Below, piece after piece: positions 1 through 10,526 of a stretch of 64,000 bases of DNA. The first letter of the stretch is position 1, and every line of letters begins with the position of its first letter. The DNA is taken from NCBI GenBank assembly GCA_012064385.1, contig QRDG01000805.1, positions 404,963 to 468,962 of the forward strand, written 5' to 3'. The translations under genes and the position numbers were made by a program. The notes under the pieces were generated by a model, which had not been told where the DNA came from, made no database searches, and saw nothing but the letters and a program-made list of their open reading frames with translations. The stretch comes from Puccinellia tenuiflora (taxonomy: Eukaryota; Streptophyta; Magnoliopsida; Poales; Poaceae).

Positions 1-1465
1 CGAGGTACTCGTGGAAGATGGAGTTCATCAGCCTCATGAATGTAGCCGGAGCATTTGTGAGGCCGAAGGACATGACGGTGAGCTCATATAGCCCATAGCG
101 GGTAGTGAAAGCCGTCTTCGGAATATCCTCCTTTCGGATTTTAATCTGATGGTAGCCTGACCTCAGATCCATCTTGGAGAATACCGTTGCACCAGCTAAT
201 TGATCGAACAAGTCGGTTATTCTGGGAATTGGATACTTGTTCTTGATGGTCACCACATTCAGAGGGCGGTAATCAACAACCAGACGAGGAACATTTGTAT
301 CCCTCTTCTTGACAAAGATGACCGGGCAACCCCAAGGTGAGCTACTCGGCCGGATGAATTCCTTTTCTAGCAGCTCATCAAGTTGCTTATTTAATTCAGA
401 TAGCTCTTCCGTTGGCATGCGGTAGGGCCTTTTGGAAACTGGGGCGGTTCCCGGAACCAACTCAATCACAAACTCCACGATGCGATCAGGTGGCATGCCG
501 GGCAATTCCTCCGGAAAAACATCGGGTAAATCACACACCACTGCAACTTCATGCATTTCTGGCGGTGTGGTTCCTTCCAGGAAACACAAGCTGATCTCCG
601 GTGAGAGTGGAGTGGCAGCGGAGGGAACTGAGGACGAGGGTGACCAATAGCTCACCAGCCCGACGGTTGGGTGGATCACGGTGACAGACTTGGCAGCACA
701 GTCCAGGTTGGCCTGATATTTGACTAACCAATCCATCCCCAGAATTATATCTAGCCCATCTGACTTCAGTGCTATCAGCTGGAACGGAAAGGACCAGTAG
801 CCTATGGTAATCTGAACCTCGGAAGTAACCCACTTAGTTTGCCAACGAGACCCTAGTGTTTTAACCACTAGCGGGGAGTCCATGTTCTCAAACGGTATTT
901 GATGGTTGTGTGCAAATGATATGGATATGCATGAATGCGATGCTCCAGAATCAAACAAGACTGAAGCAGGGTAATCATTGATTCGAAGCGTACCCATGAG
1001 AACTCCAGGGTCCTCCTCAACGCCTTCAGCCGAGACGTGGTTCAAGCGGCCACGGCTGACGGTGGTAGCCTTGGCGGCTGGGGTAGAGGGTGCTGGAGCA
1101 AGTGCTGTGGTAGCCGGTGCCTTCTGGGGACACTCCCTGGAGTAGTGCCCTGGCTGGCCACAAGCAAAGCAAGTGAGCCCCGGTGGTGCAGGCAGCCGAG
1201 GTCGAAAACCGCCTCCAGCCGCACCCAAGGTCGAAGTAGCTGGGCGAGGCGAAGGTGGCAAGTACCCGGTGGGCTTCGGCGCGGAGGATGCCTTAGGCAT
1301 AGCGCTGAAGGGCACAAATACTCGGCGCTTCTTGCCCTCAGAAGAAGAGGAGCTCTGGTTGTCGGTGGAAGCTAGCCTCTTGGAAGCCTCCAGCTCCTTC
1401 CTACCCTGCTCCATGGTGAGAGCCTGGTTGTAGAGCTCCTGGTAGGAGGTGAGGAGGTGAACTTG
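1..1465 (-). CDS. Ty3/gypsy pol (end of gag, protease, RT), runs off left edge
   Basis: This is the distal part of a gypsy polyprotein read on the minus strand. In coding order there is a CCHC zinc knuckle ([15 protein letters not shown], about 1130-1175), an aspartic protease with DSGASHSC (about 930-955), the [15 protein letters not shown] stretch (about 725-770) and the first half of reverse transcriptase (about 1-425). RT shows [11 protein letters not shown], the first catalytic Asp in [11 protein letters not shown] and [11 protein letters not shown]. The YxDD box, RNase H and integrase lie outside the window. I translated the frame from about 1465 to base 1 and met no stop, so this part looks recently active. 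The gag-pol fusion and knuckle suit a chromovirus; Tekay/Del is a guess from the very long LTR. Confidence 0.9.
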
Positions 1466-2100
1466 AAGGGTAGGAGCTCGTATCGGAGACGAGGTGCGAG
1501 CCCCTTGCGGAAGAGGTATTGCTTGTCCTCATCATTCTTCACGTCCCGCGGGGCGTAACGGGAGAGGTGGTTGAACTCCCGCCCATAGGCTTGGACGTCC
1601 ATGCGTCCCTGGGTTAGATCCAGGAACTCCCTCCTCTTGAGGTCCATGACGGGCTTGGGGATGTACGCCGCACGGACAGCGGCGCGGAAATCGCCCCAAG
1701 TGATGACATGGCCCGCGGCAAACATTGCCACGTGGCTCTACCACCAGGAGCCGGCGGCTCCATTCAGTAGGTAGGTGGCGAAGTTGACTTGTTCCGCCAC
1801 CGGAACGTGAAGAGCGACAAATTTGCGCTCTAGAGCCCGAAGCCAATCATCCGCATCAAGCGGCTCCTTAGCTTCAGAGAAGGTGGGAGGTTGGGACCGC
1901 AAAAACTCGGTGAGAGTGTTGCAGTCGTTGTTCCTCCTGGCCCCTTGCTGCACCAGCTGCTCGAGCAGACACTCATTGCGCAGTCGGTTCTCCTCGATGG
2001 CCATCAGGACCTCCGCCATTGAGGGTGGCGGCGGTGCATCAGGGTTGCCTTGTTCCCCACGATGGGTCGGAGCCATTCTGAACATATGGAGCAAGGACAT
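1466..2100 (-). pseudogene. Ty3/gypsy gag, N-terminal part, one stop and one frameshift
   Basis: This is the capsid part of gag, upstream of and formerly continuous with the pol frame. The likely start is the ATG at 2076, after which the protein is Glu/Arg-rich. The family signatures are ADDWLRALERKF, GAAGSWW and RREFLDLTQG followed by FNHLSRYAP. Two lesions are visible. A TAG directly follows the Trp-Trp pair at about 1735, where an Arg-Ser or Glu-Ser pair is usual. A one-base G deletion near 1465 takes the reading frame away from the zinc-knuckle frame. Without these the protein would run straight into protease. The copy therefore cannot make full Gag-Pol, although pol itself is open. Confidence 0.85.
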
Positions 2101-2458
2101 AGTTAGTAACCAAATTCCGACAGATAAGCTAGATCATTAGGGTCCTTGCAGCTATAGAGATTTGAGATGCAATAACACAAAGCCAGATTTAGTCAACCAC
2201 GGTGACATCACGTCATCGCGGCGATAGCAAACGGATACAAGGTCTCGAGACATAACTAGACGGTAAGAACCCAAACCCCGAGAACCTAAAACTTTGACAC
2301 CAAGCTTAAAACAAATAGAGGTAAGAATCAGAGTAGAGCGAGTTGGATGAGGAGTAAAAAGAATCCTAAGAAGTTTTCACAACTCATTTTTATGTTATAA
2401 ATAATTTTCAACTAGACTTGACATCGACCAACAGAAAGGGTTTCCTACAGGCAGTCCT

Positions 2459-2470
2459 GCTCTGATACCA
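2459..2470 (-). other. Primer binding site, initiator tRNA-Met type
   Basis: The minus strand reads TGGTATCAGAGC, the standard complement of the initiator tRNA-Met 3' end. It sits three bases inside the LTR boundary at 2474, which fixes the orientation of the element and shows that the LTR to its right is the 5' LTR. Confidence 0.9.
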
Positions 2471-2473
2471 ACT

Positions 2474-5400
2474 TGTAGTGCCCCGACCCCAGAACTATAC
2501 AGTGAAACGTTGTGTAACCGGTCATGCTACACAATCGAGGGTTACTGGGTTTACCAATCCCAGGCCAAAACTCATTGGCAGGTGTGCTCGGAATGGATCA
2601 TCGGCACACAACACCTCGATCATGCCATAAGCTCAGACATCGCTTTCACGTATATTAAAGAGACCGAGACTTGTGGAACAAATTGGCACATTGCAGACTC
2701 TACGACACAAAAATCATATAGCAACTCATATATGAGAAAGATACAAATATTACACATCAAAAGGTCATAGACCATCAATTCATCAAGCGGAAGCGAAGTA
2801 GTGTTGTCTAATACAACAAGATCCAAATATAGGGCCTAAGAGGCCTACACATAAATAAAACCCAGCCAGCTTGCTCCACGGTCCCAAGCTGCCACCTGGG
2901 AACCCCAGACCACTAGTCTATGTCCACGAAGAACCCACCTAGCTGCTCGGTGTCGTCCTCCTCTGAAATACAAATATAAAGGCAGCAAAGAGAGACTGAG
3001 TACGATGTACTCGCAAGTTTAGTAGGGCGATATAGGCCCAATGCTGACGGAGGATCTAAAGCTATATATGTATTTCTTTTGCATAAAGCTAATTTTCATA
3101 AACCGAAACATAATTGACACATGGCATTCGTCTACTCAGAATATTTTCATAAAAGGGGTAAGAGAGTAACATTTCATCTTCGGTTCTCGTTGAACCTACT
3201 GGTAGCCATAACTACTCATCTCCACCAAAGGCACCCCCTCGAATCACCCTCGAGGAAATGAACCTTTATCACATGTTGTATTGCAACCTTTAGCTGCCAA
3301 GTTTTAATTAAGTTAAGATTTTCTATGGTCTCGTATATCCGTTCCCAAGTCGTCCATAACCGCGGACACGGCTTTTCGAAAAGATTAAACCCTGCAGGGG
3401 TGTACTATTTTACCCATTGGTACCGTCCGGCTCACCTAATTGGCCCTCTTCCGGGGAAGGCCGGCGAGCGGGCACGGTTAGACCTTTACAATGCATGAGG
3501 CTTACTCAAGGGCCATCAGTGTGCGGAAGGACAGGTTCAGCGCCTCCAACGCCCTGTCGCGCGGCCACATCCTAAAACACCATAGTCCTCCTCGTTTCTT
3601 TTCCACCCACACAACTCACGCGTAAATGGAAATAGCAAACTAGAGGACCCGTGACAAGCCCCTCACAAAGTATTTGGTCAGTAAGGCGCCCATACACCCA
3701 CCAATGGCAGCACGCTCGATCTTGAGTCTAGAGACAAGAACTCGCACCTAGGGGCAAGAGTGAGGCAAAACACCATCCCCGATGGCAACTCACCCAAGCC
3801 TTTTTAAGCAAATTAATTAAGTAACCATGAGCAACCACCATGTCCGACATTCCGTCAACATCATCATTTATGGAATTAAATCAACGGACAATAAAGCATT
3901 TTAACTAAGCATGGCTAAGCATTTCTAAGCATATAATACAACAATTATATTCTTGCCTCCAGCCAACACATCAAACCTAGGTTTCATAGGTAGGGATACA
4001 TGTATTGGTTCGGGGATAAACATGCATTCATAGGATCTTCTACATATTAATCAAAAGAGATATTTGAATCGCATGCAATATTATGGTGGATAAAATAAGT
4101 TTATAAAACATTAGGATGCTAGACGCCAAGAAGGTTAGGTTATCTCTTGCCTTGCTACCGGGGCGTGTAGTACTGCTCGTCGTGATAGGTCGGGGTGACC
4201 TCAACTCCGGAATCTATCGGTACCCAAAATAAATACAAAGAACAAATAAATCACAAGAACACAAGGTGCAATGCTCAATCACATGATGACATGTCAAATT
4301 GATGCAAGGACATCATCATTTAATTTATCTAACAAATTAAATGGAGTTCCAAATAATTAGAGCAATTATTTGGAAACAACCCCATATTTTTCTTAGTGAT
4401 CACATTCTTCATAATTTATTAAATTATTTGGGAAGTGGCTCAATATGCATGAACATGACAAGAAATGGGTAGGGTTTGTCGTTCCGATCATTTTGATACT
4501 TTATTTGTAATTTTTAGAGTACCGATGAATAAATAGCAAATTAATTAAATAATTGAATTTAATTCATTTAAACAAGTTATGAATAACATCAAATAAATAT
4601 TTGTGATCATGATTTACGACTAGCATGGTTTGATTGCATTTGAAGTATGGATCACATTGAAATTTTATTCATAATTTTTGGATCAATATTTAATAAGTTA
4701 TGATTTTTCCAATTTTGGTATTATTTAACCCATTTTAGGAATTGTTAAATAAAGGCAAATTTATTTATTCAAAAGGGCGTGGCAATGTTACCAAATGATA
4801 GGAAAAGTTTTTCTGAGCAATTTGATATTTGACTTGCAATTTTTAGATCATTATACCAGAAGATATCAAATATTTGAATTTGTTTTCAATTTCCAAAAAG
4901 GAACAAGTGTGGCCAGACAGGCCGGCCTCAGGCCGGCCAGGCCGGGAGAAAGGCCGGGCACCAGCCCGAGAGGCCCGGCCTTTGGCCAGCCCAGGCTAGG
5001 CTCCCAGGCCGGGCAGTGGCCGAACCGGCCGGCCTCGTGCCGGCCCAAGCTGGCCTCTGGCCGGGCACTGGCCCGAAGCGTCTGGCCCCAGGCCGGTGCC
5101 AGGCCGGGCACACGGGCAACGGCGGGGAACCGGCAGCGAGCGGACGGCGCCGGCGACGGGAGAGGGATAGGGGCGCGGGAAGAGGCCGGAAAGGACGCAG
5201 GCCTCACCTGGGGGCTTATGGAGGGGTCGGTGTCGGCGGGGAAAGGCCGGAGACGCCGGAATCATCCCGGCGAGCGGCGGCGGAGGTGGAGGTGCGTCGC
5301 GGACGATTCCGTCGATACCGGGCCACCCCGGCTCGAACTCGACGGCAAGAAGGGAGAGGGGAACGCGGCGGTCCTCGCCGTGGCCTTAGATCCGGGCGGC

Positions 5401-6311
5401 ACAGCTCCAGGCGACGGTGGCGGCAGCGGGAAGCATCGGCGACGGTGTAGCTCGGAAGGAGAAGGGAAAGGCCACCACGATCCGGCATTTGCGGGAGAAA
5501 CGAGCAGGGAAACGAGACGGGAGCAGGGGAGCGGCATGGGCAGCTCCTAATCGTCCACGGCCACGGCGGCATGGACAGCTCGGCCGGCAGCTGGGCATGG
5601 CGCCAGTGCCATGGCCGGCACTGTGGAGGAGAGAGAGAAAGAAAAGGAAAATCGCGGAAAACCCCCTGGCCACTTTTAAATAAATTGCAAAAGGGTCCTC
5701 AGCAGATTTTAGCGATTTAATTGAGGCACCAGGACATTTTTATAAATTCCAGGAAAATTCATATAGGCTCCATTTGACCTTTAGAACCTCCACAAAAATT
5801 GGTGAGGCAAAATAAAACGTTTTGGCCAATATTTGTTCACAGGGTTTAATTGAAGGCATTTTTGATATTTTCCAAAATTCATTTATTTGGAGTATTCAAA
5901 CATTTCCAAAAATATTGAAAATATTCATGGAGTCCCTCACAATAAATTTTGAAGCTCCCCCTGATTTTGGTTTGAATTTTGGGAAAGCTTAACTTGATTT
6001 CAAAAATAGAAATTGAATTGAACCAATTTGAATTCTCAATTTCATTTCTTATTTGCCAATATTAAGAAATTGAGAATTGGTTTCAAAAAGTAAACTTGGA
6101 ACTTCCTAAACCATTTGGAAGTCCAAGATGATTTGGTTTGCTAAGTTGAGCATTTGCATTGTTTGGATGTTGGGAAGTTTGGGAAGTTTTGCTTCCCCCA
6201 TTTTAGTTGCTTGCATACATGAAGAGTTAGAACTAGCAAATTCATATGGATGCCATGATGCAAAAAGTGGGAAAAATTGGTATTTTTTATTACCAAGCTG
6301 GGGCTGTTACA
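2474..6311 (-). mobile_element. 5' LTR of the left-hand gypsy element (3,838 bp)
   Basis: Read on the minus strand the LTR begins TGTAACAGCCCCAGC and ends GGGGTCGGGGCACTACA, so it has TG...CA ends directly next to the primer binding site. It carries no gene. The outer part (5690-6311) and 3890-4900 are AT-rich, and 4916-5560 is extremely GC-rich. Open frames of up to 251 codons in the GC-rich part overlap on both strands and are composition artefacts. The five bases beyond the LTR (TAGGT, 6312-6316) should be the target duplication, but the partner copy is outside the window. Confidence 0.85.
4910..5115. repeat. Degenerate GGCCGG-rich repeat inside the LTR
   Basis: About 200 bp consist of irregular copies of AGGCCGGG, GGCCGGCC and CTGGCC. 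On the minus strand the translation shows echoes such as PAWAGTRPA and LAWAGQRPG, as expected of a decayed tandem array. CpG density is far above the flanking AT-rich LTR sequence. Confidence 0.6.
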
Positions 6312-6316
6312 TAGGT

Positions 6317-6956
6317 GCAAGGCGTACTACTCACCGGAGGCCAAGATGTTGCACTCTTGTCCAATCGAGAAGTGTATGTTGGTCGCGCCGGATCCAAAAG
6401 CAGGTACGGTTTTGAGATAAACATAAATATATGTTGCCGATTTTTCCATGACTATATATCACCCTATAACACTCAGAAAAAGCTACACCGTTGCTCTCTC
6501 CCCCACACTCTCCTCGTCTGGATGCGGCATGGTAACTCTCTCGAGCCTCATCATCATCTGGAGCGTGAGAGCACCTAGTGTTTGAGTGCATGATGGATCA
6601 TCCTTGTGCGTCCCCTTCTCTCCTCACATGAGTAGAAAATGTGTGGGATGGAGTAACGAGTTGAGAGGTGGAGCAAGTTGATGTACACAAATCGGACGCT
6701 GATGTGGAGGGATGTTCTGCCCATGGAACTTCGATCGACGGGCGACATTGCCGTCTCGAAACCGGCTATGCCGAAGGATGACAACCAAAATCTCCCGTTG
6801 ACTCCAATTTATACCCTTGTGTTACCGATCATTGTGCTGGGTGGTGAACTAGGGTTTATATAAATCTAGGGTTCTACTATGGTGGTTCTTTTATGCTTGA
6901 TGATAATGTACATCTTTAGTCTTGTTATCTGTTCTCTTTTTAGACCATAACATGTT
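6317..6956. other. Gene-free stretch right of the gypsy LTR
   Basis: No coding frame above background, no RNA gene and no transposon terminus was recognised. The longest frames are under 100 codons and have no domain features. Confidence 0.4.
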
Positions 6957-7195
6957 TATTTTTTGTTATGTTAGCCATAATGTTTTTGTTCTTATGTTTC
7001 ATGTTAGTTGATAAAGAACATGTCTAGGGTTGTTATGTGTCCTATGTTTATAATCATTTCATGTTGATTACTTGTTGTTAGCCCTAATGTTCTTGTTCTT
7101 CCGCTTGTTGTTAATTGATACATGTCTAGGCTTTTTGTGTGTGTTGTGTTTTGAATCATGGTGTGTTTACTAGTTGTTGTTGGCTATGCAATCCT
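6957..7195. repeat. Decayed tandem repeat, unit about 110 bp
   Basis: Two and a fraction diverged units each begin near TTGTTATGTTAGCCATAATG or TTGTTGTTAGCCCTAATG and contain an ACATGTCTAGG block. A further related copy lies at about 9583-9645 (TTTTGAATCATGATATGC against TTTTGAATCATGGTGTG here). The unit is not a known element to me. Confidence 0.5.
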
Positions 7196-9387
7196 CGTGT
7201 TTATTATTTAGATTTATTGTATAGTTAGCACACTACATTTTTCTGTATTTACTTTTTTAAAGAGAATAACCCTCGGCTTTTACATCGATTGATTCATAGA
7301 ACCATATATTATTGAATTCTATGTAAGACAAGCAAACAAAAACGAACAAAAATAGAAAAACAAGCATGAGGCCTCCATCGTTATGAGAGTACCTCCATCA
7401 TGCTACCACTAACCATATGATAAAATAAAGAAACAAAATTAAAATATTCGATTCCCAGGCAAATCATTCAAGAAGGAATCGACACACGTGTGTTGATCAT
7501 AACGAGTTCCATTGAATGTCAATCTCGGTATTTTCATCCCTATAGCTGAGTATTGATCCATCACTTTCAATACAAACATGAAGTTGCAGGCATGCATCAA
7601 AGTTACGAGATCAAATCAAGCGTTTCCATTGGAATGTGCAAACTCGACGTGGAAGTCTCTTCTACCATCATCATGTTTTCGGCTAATGATGCCTCTTTAT
7701 CTAGATACCGCCAGATCGTGTATTTCCTGACAAATGGTGAAACTTGAACCTATACATATTAACTTCGTGCCTAGTACTGGTTGTAAGTGTTGAGGAATAA
7801 TTGAAATTCCTTAGCTCGTTCGGGCAATGCCGACACACATTTTATGTCTTTTATTTGTTCACGACTTCTCTCAACTTAAGTAAGTCATGTATTTATCCTA
7901 GTTTTGCAAGCTAAGCCATAGGTCCTTTCAAAATGGGAGCCTATTTTGTTGACATTAAACAAGTGATATGTCTACAAGGAATACTTCTCTTCTATAAATC
8001 ATCTTGTGAGAGGGGTATGGCATCACTATCGCCATCGCTTCTATGGACATGTTTCAGACCAGTTCATTTTGGGCCTTCTGATAACTTTGATCCGGATTAT
8101 CGGATTGCAGTATGTAGATTCCCCCCCCCCCTTATGAGACCCAGGGTTTATCGAATCCGGGAAGTATTTACTTAAAAAAGGAGGTCAGTGAAGTTTCAGA
8201 AATTTTTGTTTATCAGACCAAACTTGTTTGCGTGGTTTGTTTTATCAACGGATTAAAATAGGCCAGGCTTAAGGTTTCACCTACAGCAGTGCATGTTATG
8301 TATAGGATCAAAAAGATAAGATGAAGCTCGGTTAGTAATAAATAATTCATATGATATAAAGATGTATGCGCAATGCATCCTAAATGCACCGGTGTCTCAC
8401 AGATTAGTAGCACAAAAGAGTCACCTGTCCACCTCGGCCATATCCATCTTGCGGGTTGCCTAAGTAATTAAGACTTAACACACATAAGCATTAAGTTCTA
8501 TGACGTCAAAGTTGATCTCTAGGGAATTGCTTTCAGCTATTCTACATATCTTATTGTCAACAAGTTTCCCGCATATATAGACTTCCACGTTTCCATTCCC
8601 TTACCTCTACCTTGATCACTCTTCGGGGTCTTGGGTACCTGACAAGTCGTAGGAGCGAGGCATTGACAAAAGATATACATATGCATCATGCAGGACTGTT
8701 TACCCTAATATCCCATTGGTTAGTTTGCACATAGCTGCTAGGCTTGGGCTCATCCCCTAGCCCGACTGGACTACTCATACATCGCGATCATATCAACAAT
8801 AAGAAACATTGTAAATAATAGTATTTGAAGATGAATGATTGAAATAGTCCTTACAATGTTGCCAATCGCGATGAGATCAAAATTAAAAGTAGTGTATGGC
8901 TATGGATGATGACTGTGGATTGCAAAGGATGGCAACTCGATGAGGCGGTCAAGAATGGAGGCTCTCTCTTGAAAGGTTCTTCTCTCCTTCTTATAGGCAG
9001 TCTGGTCGGCTAGGGTTTCAAGGGTCTTTTGTTGAGAACTCGCCCTTGGGCCCTTCGTGAAAGTTGCTCGGTTGGACGATATCGATCGACCGACACCAGT
9101 TCGGTCGGCGGTACGATCGGACCCAACCATACCGTGACTCGTTATGTTAATTTTCGCCAGATTTTAGGCCTTCTGGATTTTTGGTAATTCCAAATTTGGA
9201 TTATTTCTTCATAAATGCTTGATTTGCACCAGAATACCTTCCTTAGCTGCAGAGAAGTAAATGACAAGGAGATTTGCAAAATAATTTGCACATTAGAGGT
9301 TAGCAGGTATAGAGTGATATATTGCCATTTTCATGAAAAATGTATGGTTTGAACATGGATAAAGATGCACATAATGTGGACGCATCA
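7196..9387. other. Gene-free stretch with an 11-base C run
   Basis: I see no gene. There is a homopolymer of 11 C at 8121-8131. Near 9066-9125 an imperfect inverted arrangement of CGATCG and GACCGAC/GGTCGG blocks suggests transposon debris, but neither end could be defined. Confidence 0.35.
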
Positions 9388-9566
9388 GCTTCTCTAGGAA
9401 TCTGCCCTCCCGGTAGCTTTCTAGAGAAGCCAGATCCCAAATCTGGTTTAGCTTCCAACCAAGTTTAGGGTAAGCCAGTCTGAAAGCCTAACCAAATGGG
9501 AGTCGGCTTCTCCACGAAGCTAGCTAGGGGTAGGGCAGCTTCTGAGGGAAGCATTACTAGAAGCCG
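9388..9566. mobile_element. Possible MITE-like element with AGCTTCT inverted ends
   Basis: The left side reads AGCTTCTCTAGG...TCTGCCCTCC...GAGAAGCC. The reverse complement of the right side reads GGCTTCTAGT...GCTGCCCTAC...GAGAAGCC, so about 45-60 bp pair imperfectly. No clean target duplication was found and the superfamily is unclear. Confidence 0.35.
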
Positions 9567-10356
9567 AAAACTGGGCATTAGTCTTGTTGTGTGTGCTCTA
9601 TTTTGAATCATGATATGCTTACCATTTTTTGTTAGCTATTGTTCTTTACTTCTTCTCTCCTCAATAAAGTCGGTATTTCTAATCAGTGACTCTAAACCAA
9701 ATTATCTTATAGAATTTGTTCTTTTTCAAGGCATCAAAAACATCAAGGAATAGTTCTCTTCTATTTTAGTACTTACTAAATGGGCTAAATGCAAGTCCTC
9801 GCTATAACCACTTCTTCAGGTGAGTAAATATATTTATAAAAAATAAACCTAAATCGATATACTCATTTATCTATAAACTGAATAATTTTATCATTTATGT
9901 ATAAATAGGAAAGGCAATGCAATACTATACTTGTTCCACGTCATCGATGTTGTGATATTTGGTTGCAATGCATAAGACATGTTTTATGTAAGAGTGTTTT
10001 GTGTAGTCGAAATATCACAACAGTGATGATATTATATTCCTGTGACACCGCACAAAAAAGCAAAGTTGATGAGCAGGCGAACTCCTAAATATGTTGCAGT
10101 CAAGATTTCGACGACACTGCCCTTGAAGGATCATCCAAATGTCTTAGAAGGACAACAAGATATTTGACCCTAAAATATATGTTTTTTCTTCCTTTACAAA
10201 TTTGATCTATTTAATTTAGCTTATTTTTACGTTTTATTCTCAGATTGATAAAAACAAATTGTGCAGGGTAGAGCGTGGTTAAGTCAAGGTGCTTTTATTG
10301 CATTTGGGTGCTCGTCAACTTTAGTCTTGTACCATATGGTTAAGTCTAAGTTATAA
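9567..10356. other. Gene-free AT-rich flank of the copia element
   Basis: Apart from the repeat echo at about 9583-9645 nothing was recognised. The sequence continues on the other side of the copia insertion (14577 onward) after removal of one CTATA copy. Confidence 0.4.
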
Positions 10357-10361
10357 CTATA

Positions 10362-10500
10362 TGTTAGAATACAAGTTGTAATTGTGTTTTAGAGTCCTAT
10401 TCGGTTTGTGTTAGGCTAGGTCGGTGGGCTATGCCCCTCATATATAACTCTTGTAACCGGCATAATATTGCTATCGATTATTATTCAATACAATTCTACA
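10362..10500 (+). repeat. Copia 5' LTR
   Basis: It starts TGTTAGAATACAAG and ends CAATTCTACA, and is matched by the 3' LTR. A TATATAA-type box (about 10440) precedes the LTR end by about 60 bp and could serve as the element's promoter. Confidence 0.93.
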
Positions 10501-10512
10501 TGGTATCAAACT
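10501..10512 (+). other. Copia primer binding site
   Basis: TGGTATCAAACT directly follows the 5' LTR. The first eight bases match the initiator tRNA-Met complement TGGTATCAGAGC and the rest has drifted. Confidence 0.75.
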
Positions 10513-10526
10513 TATGATCCTAGGGT

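Noticed and set aside
4795..5550. 251-codon open frame on the plus strand
   Set aside because: It lies antisense in a gypsy LTR, in a GC-rich repeat with overlapping frames on both strands and no domain. Composition explains it.
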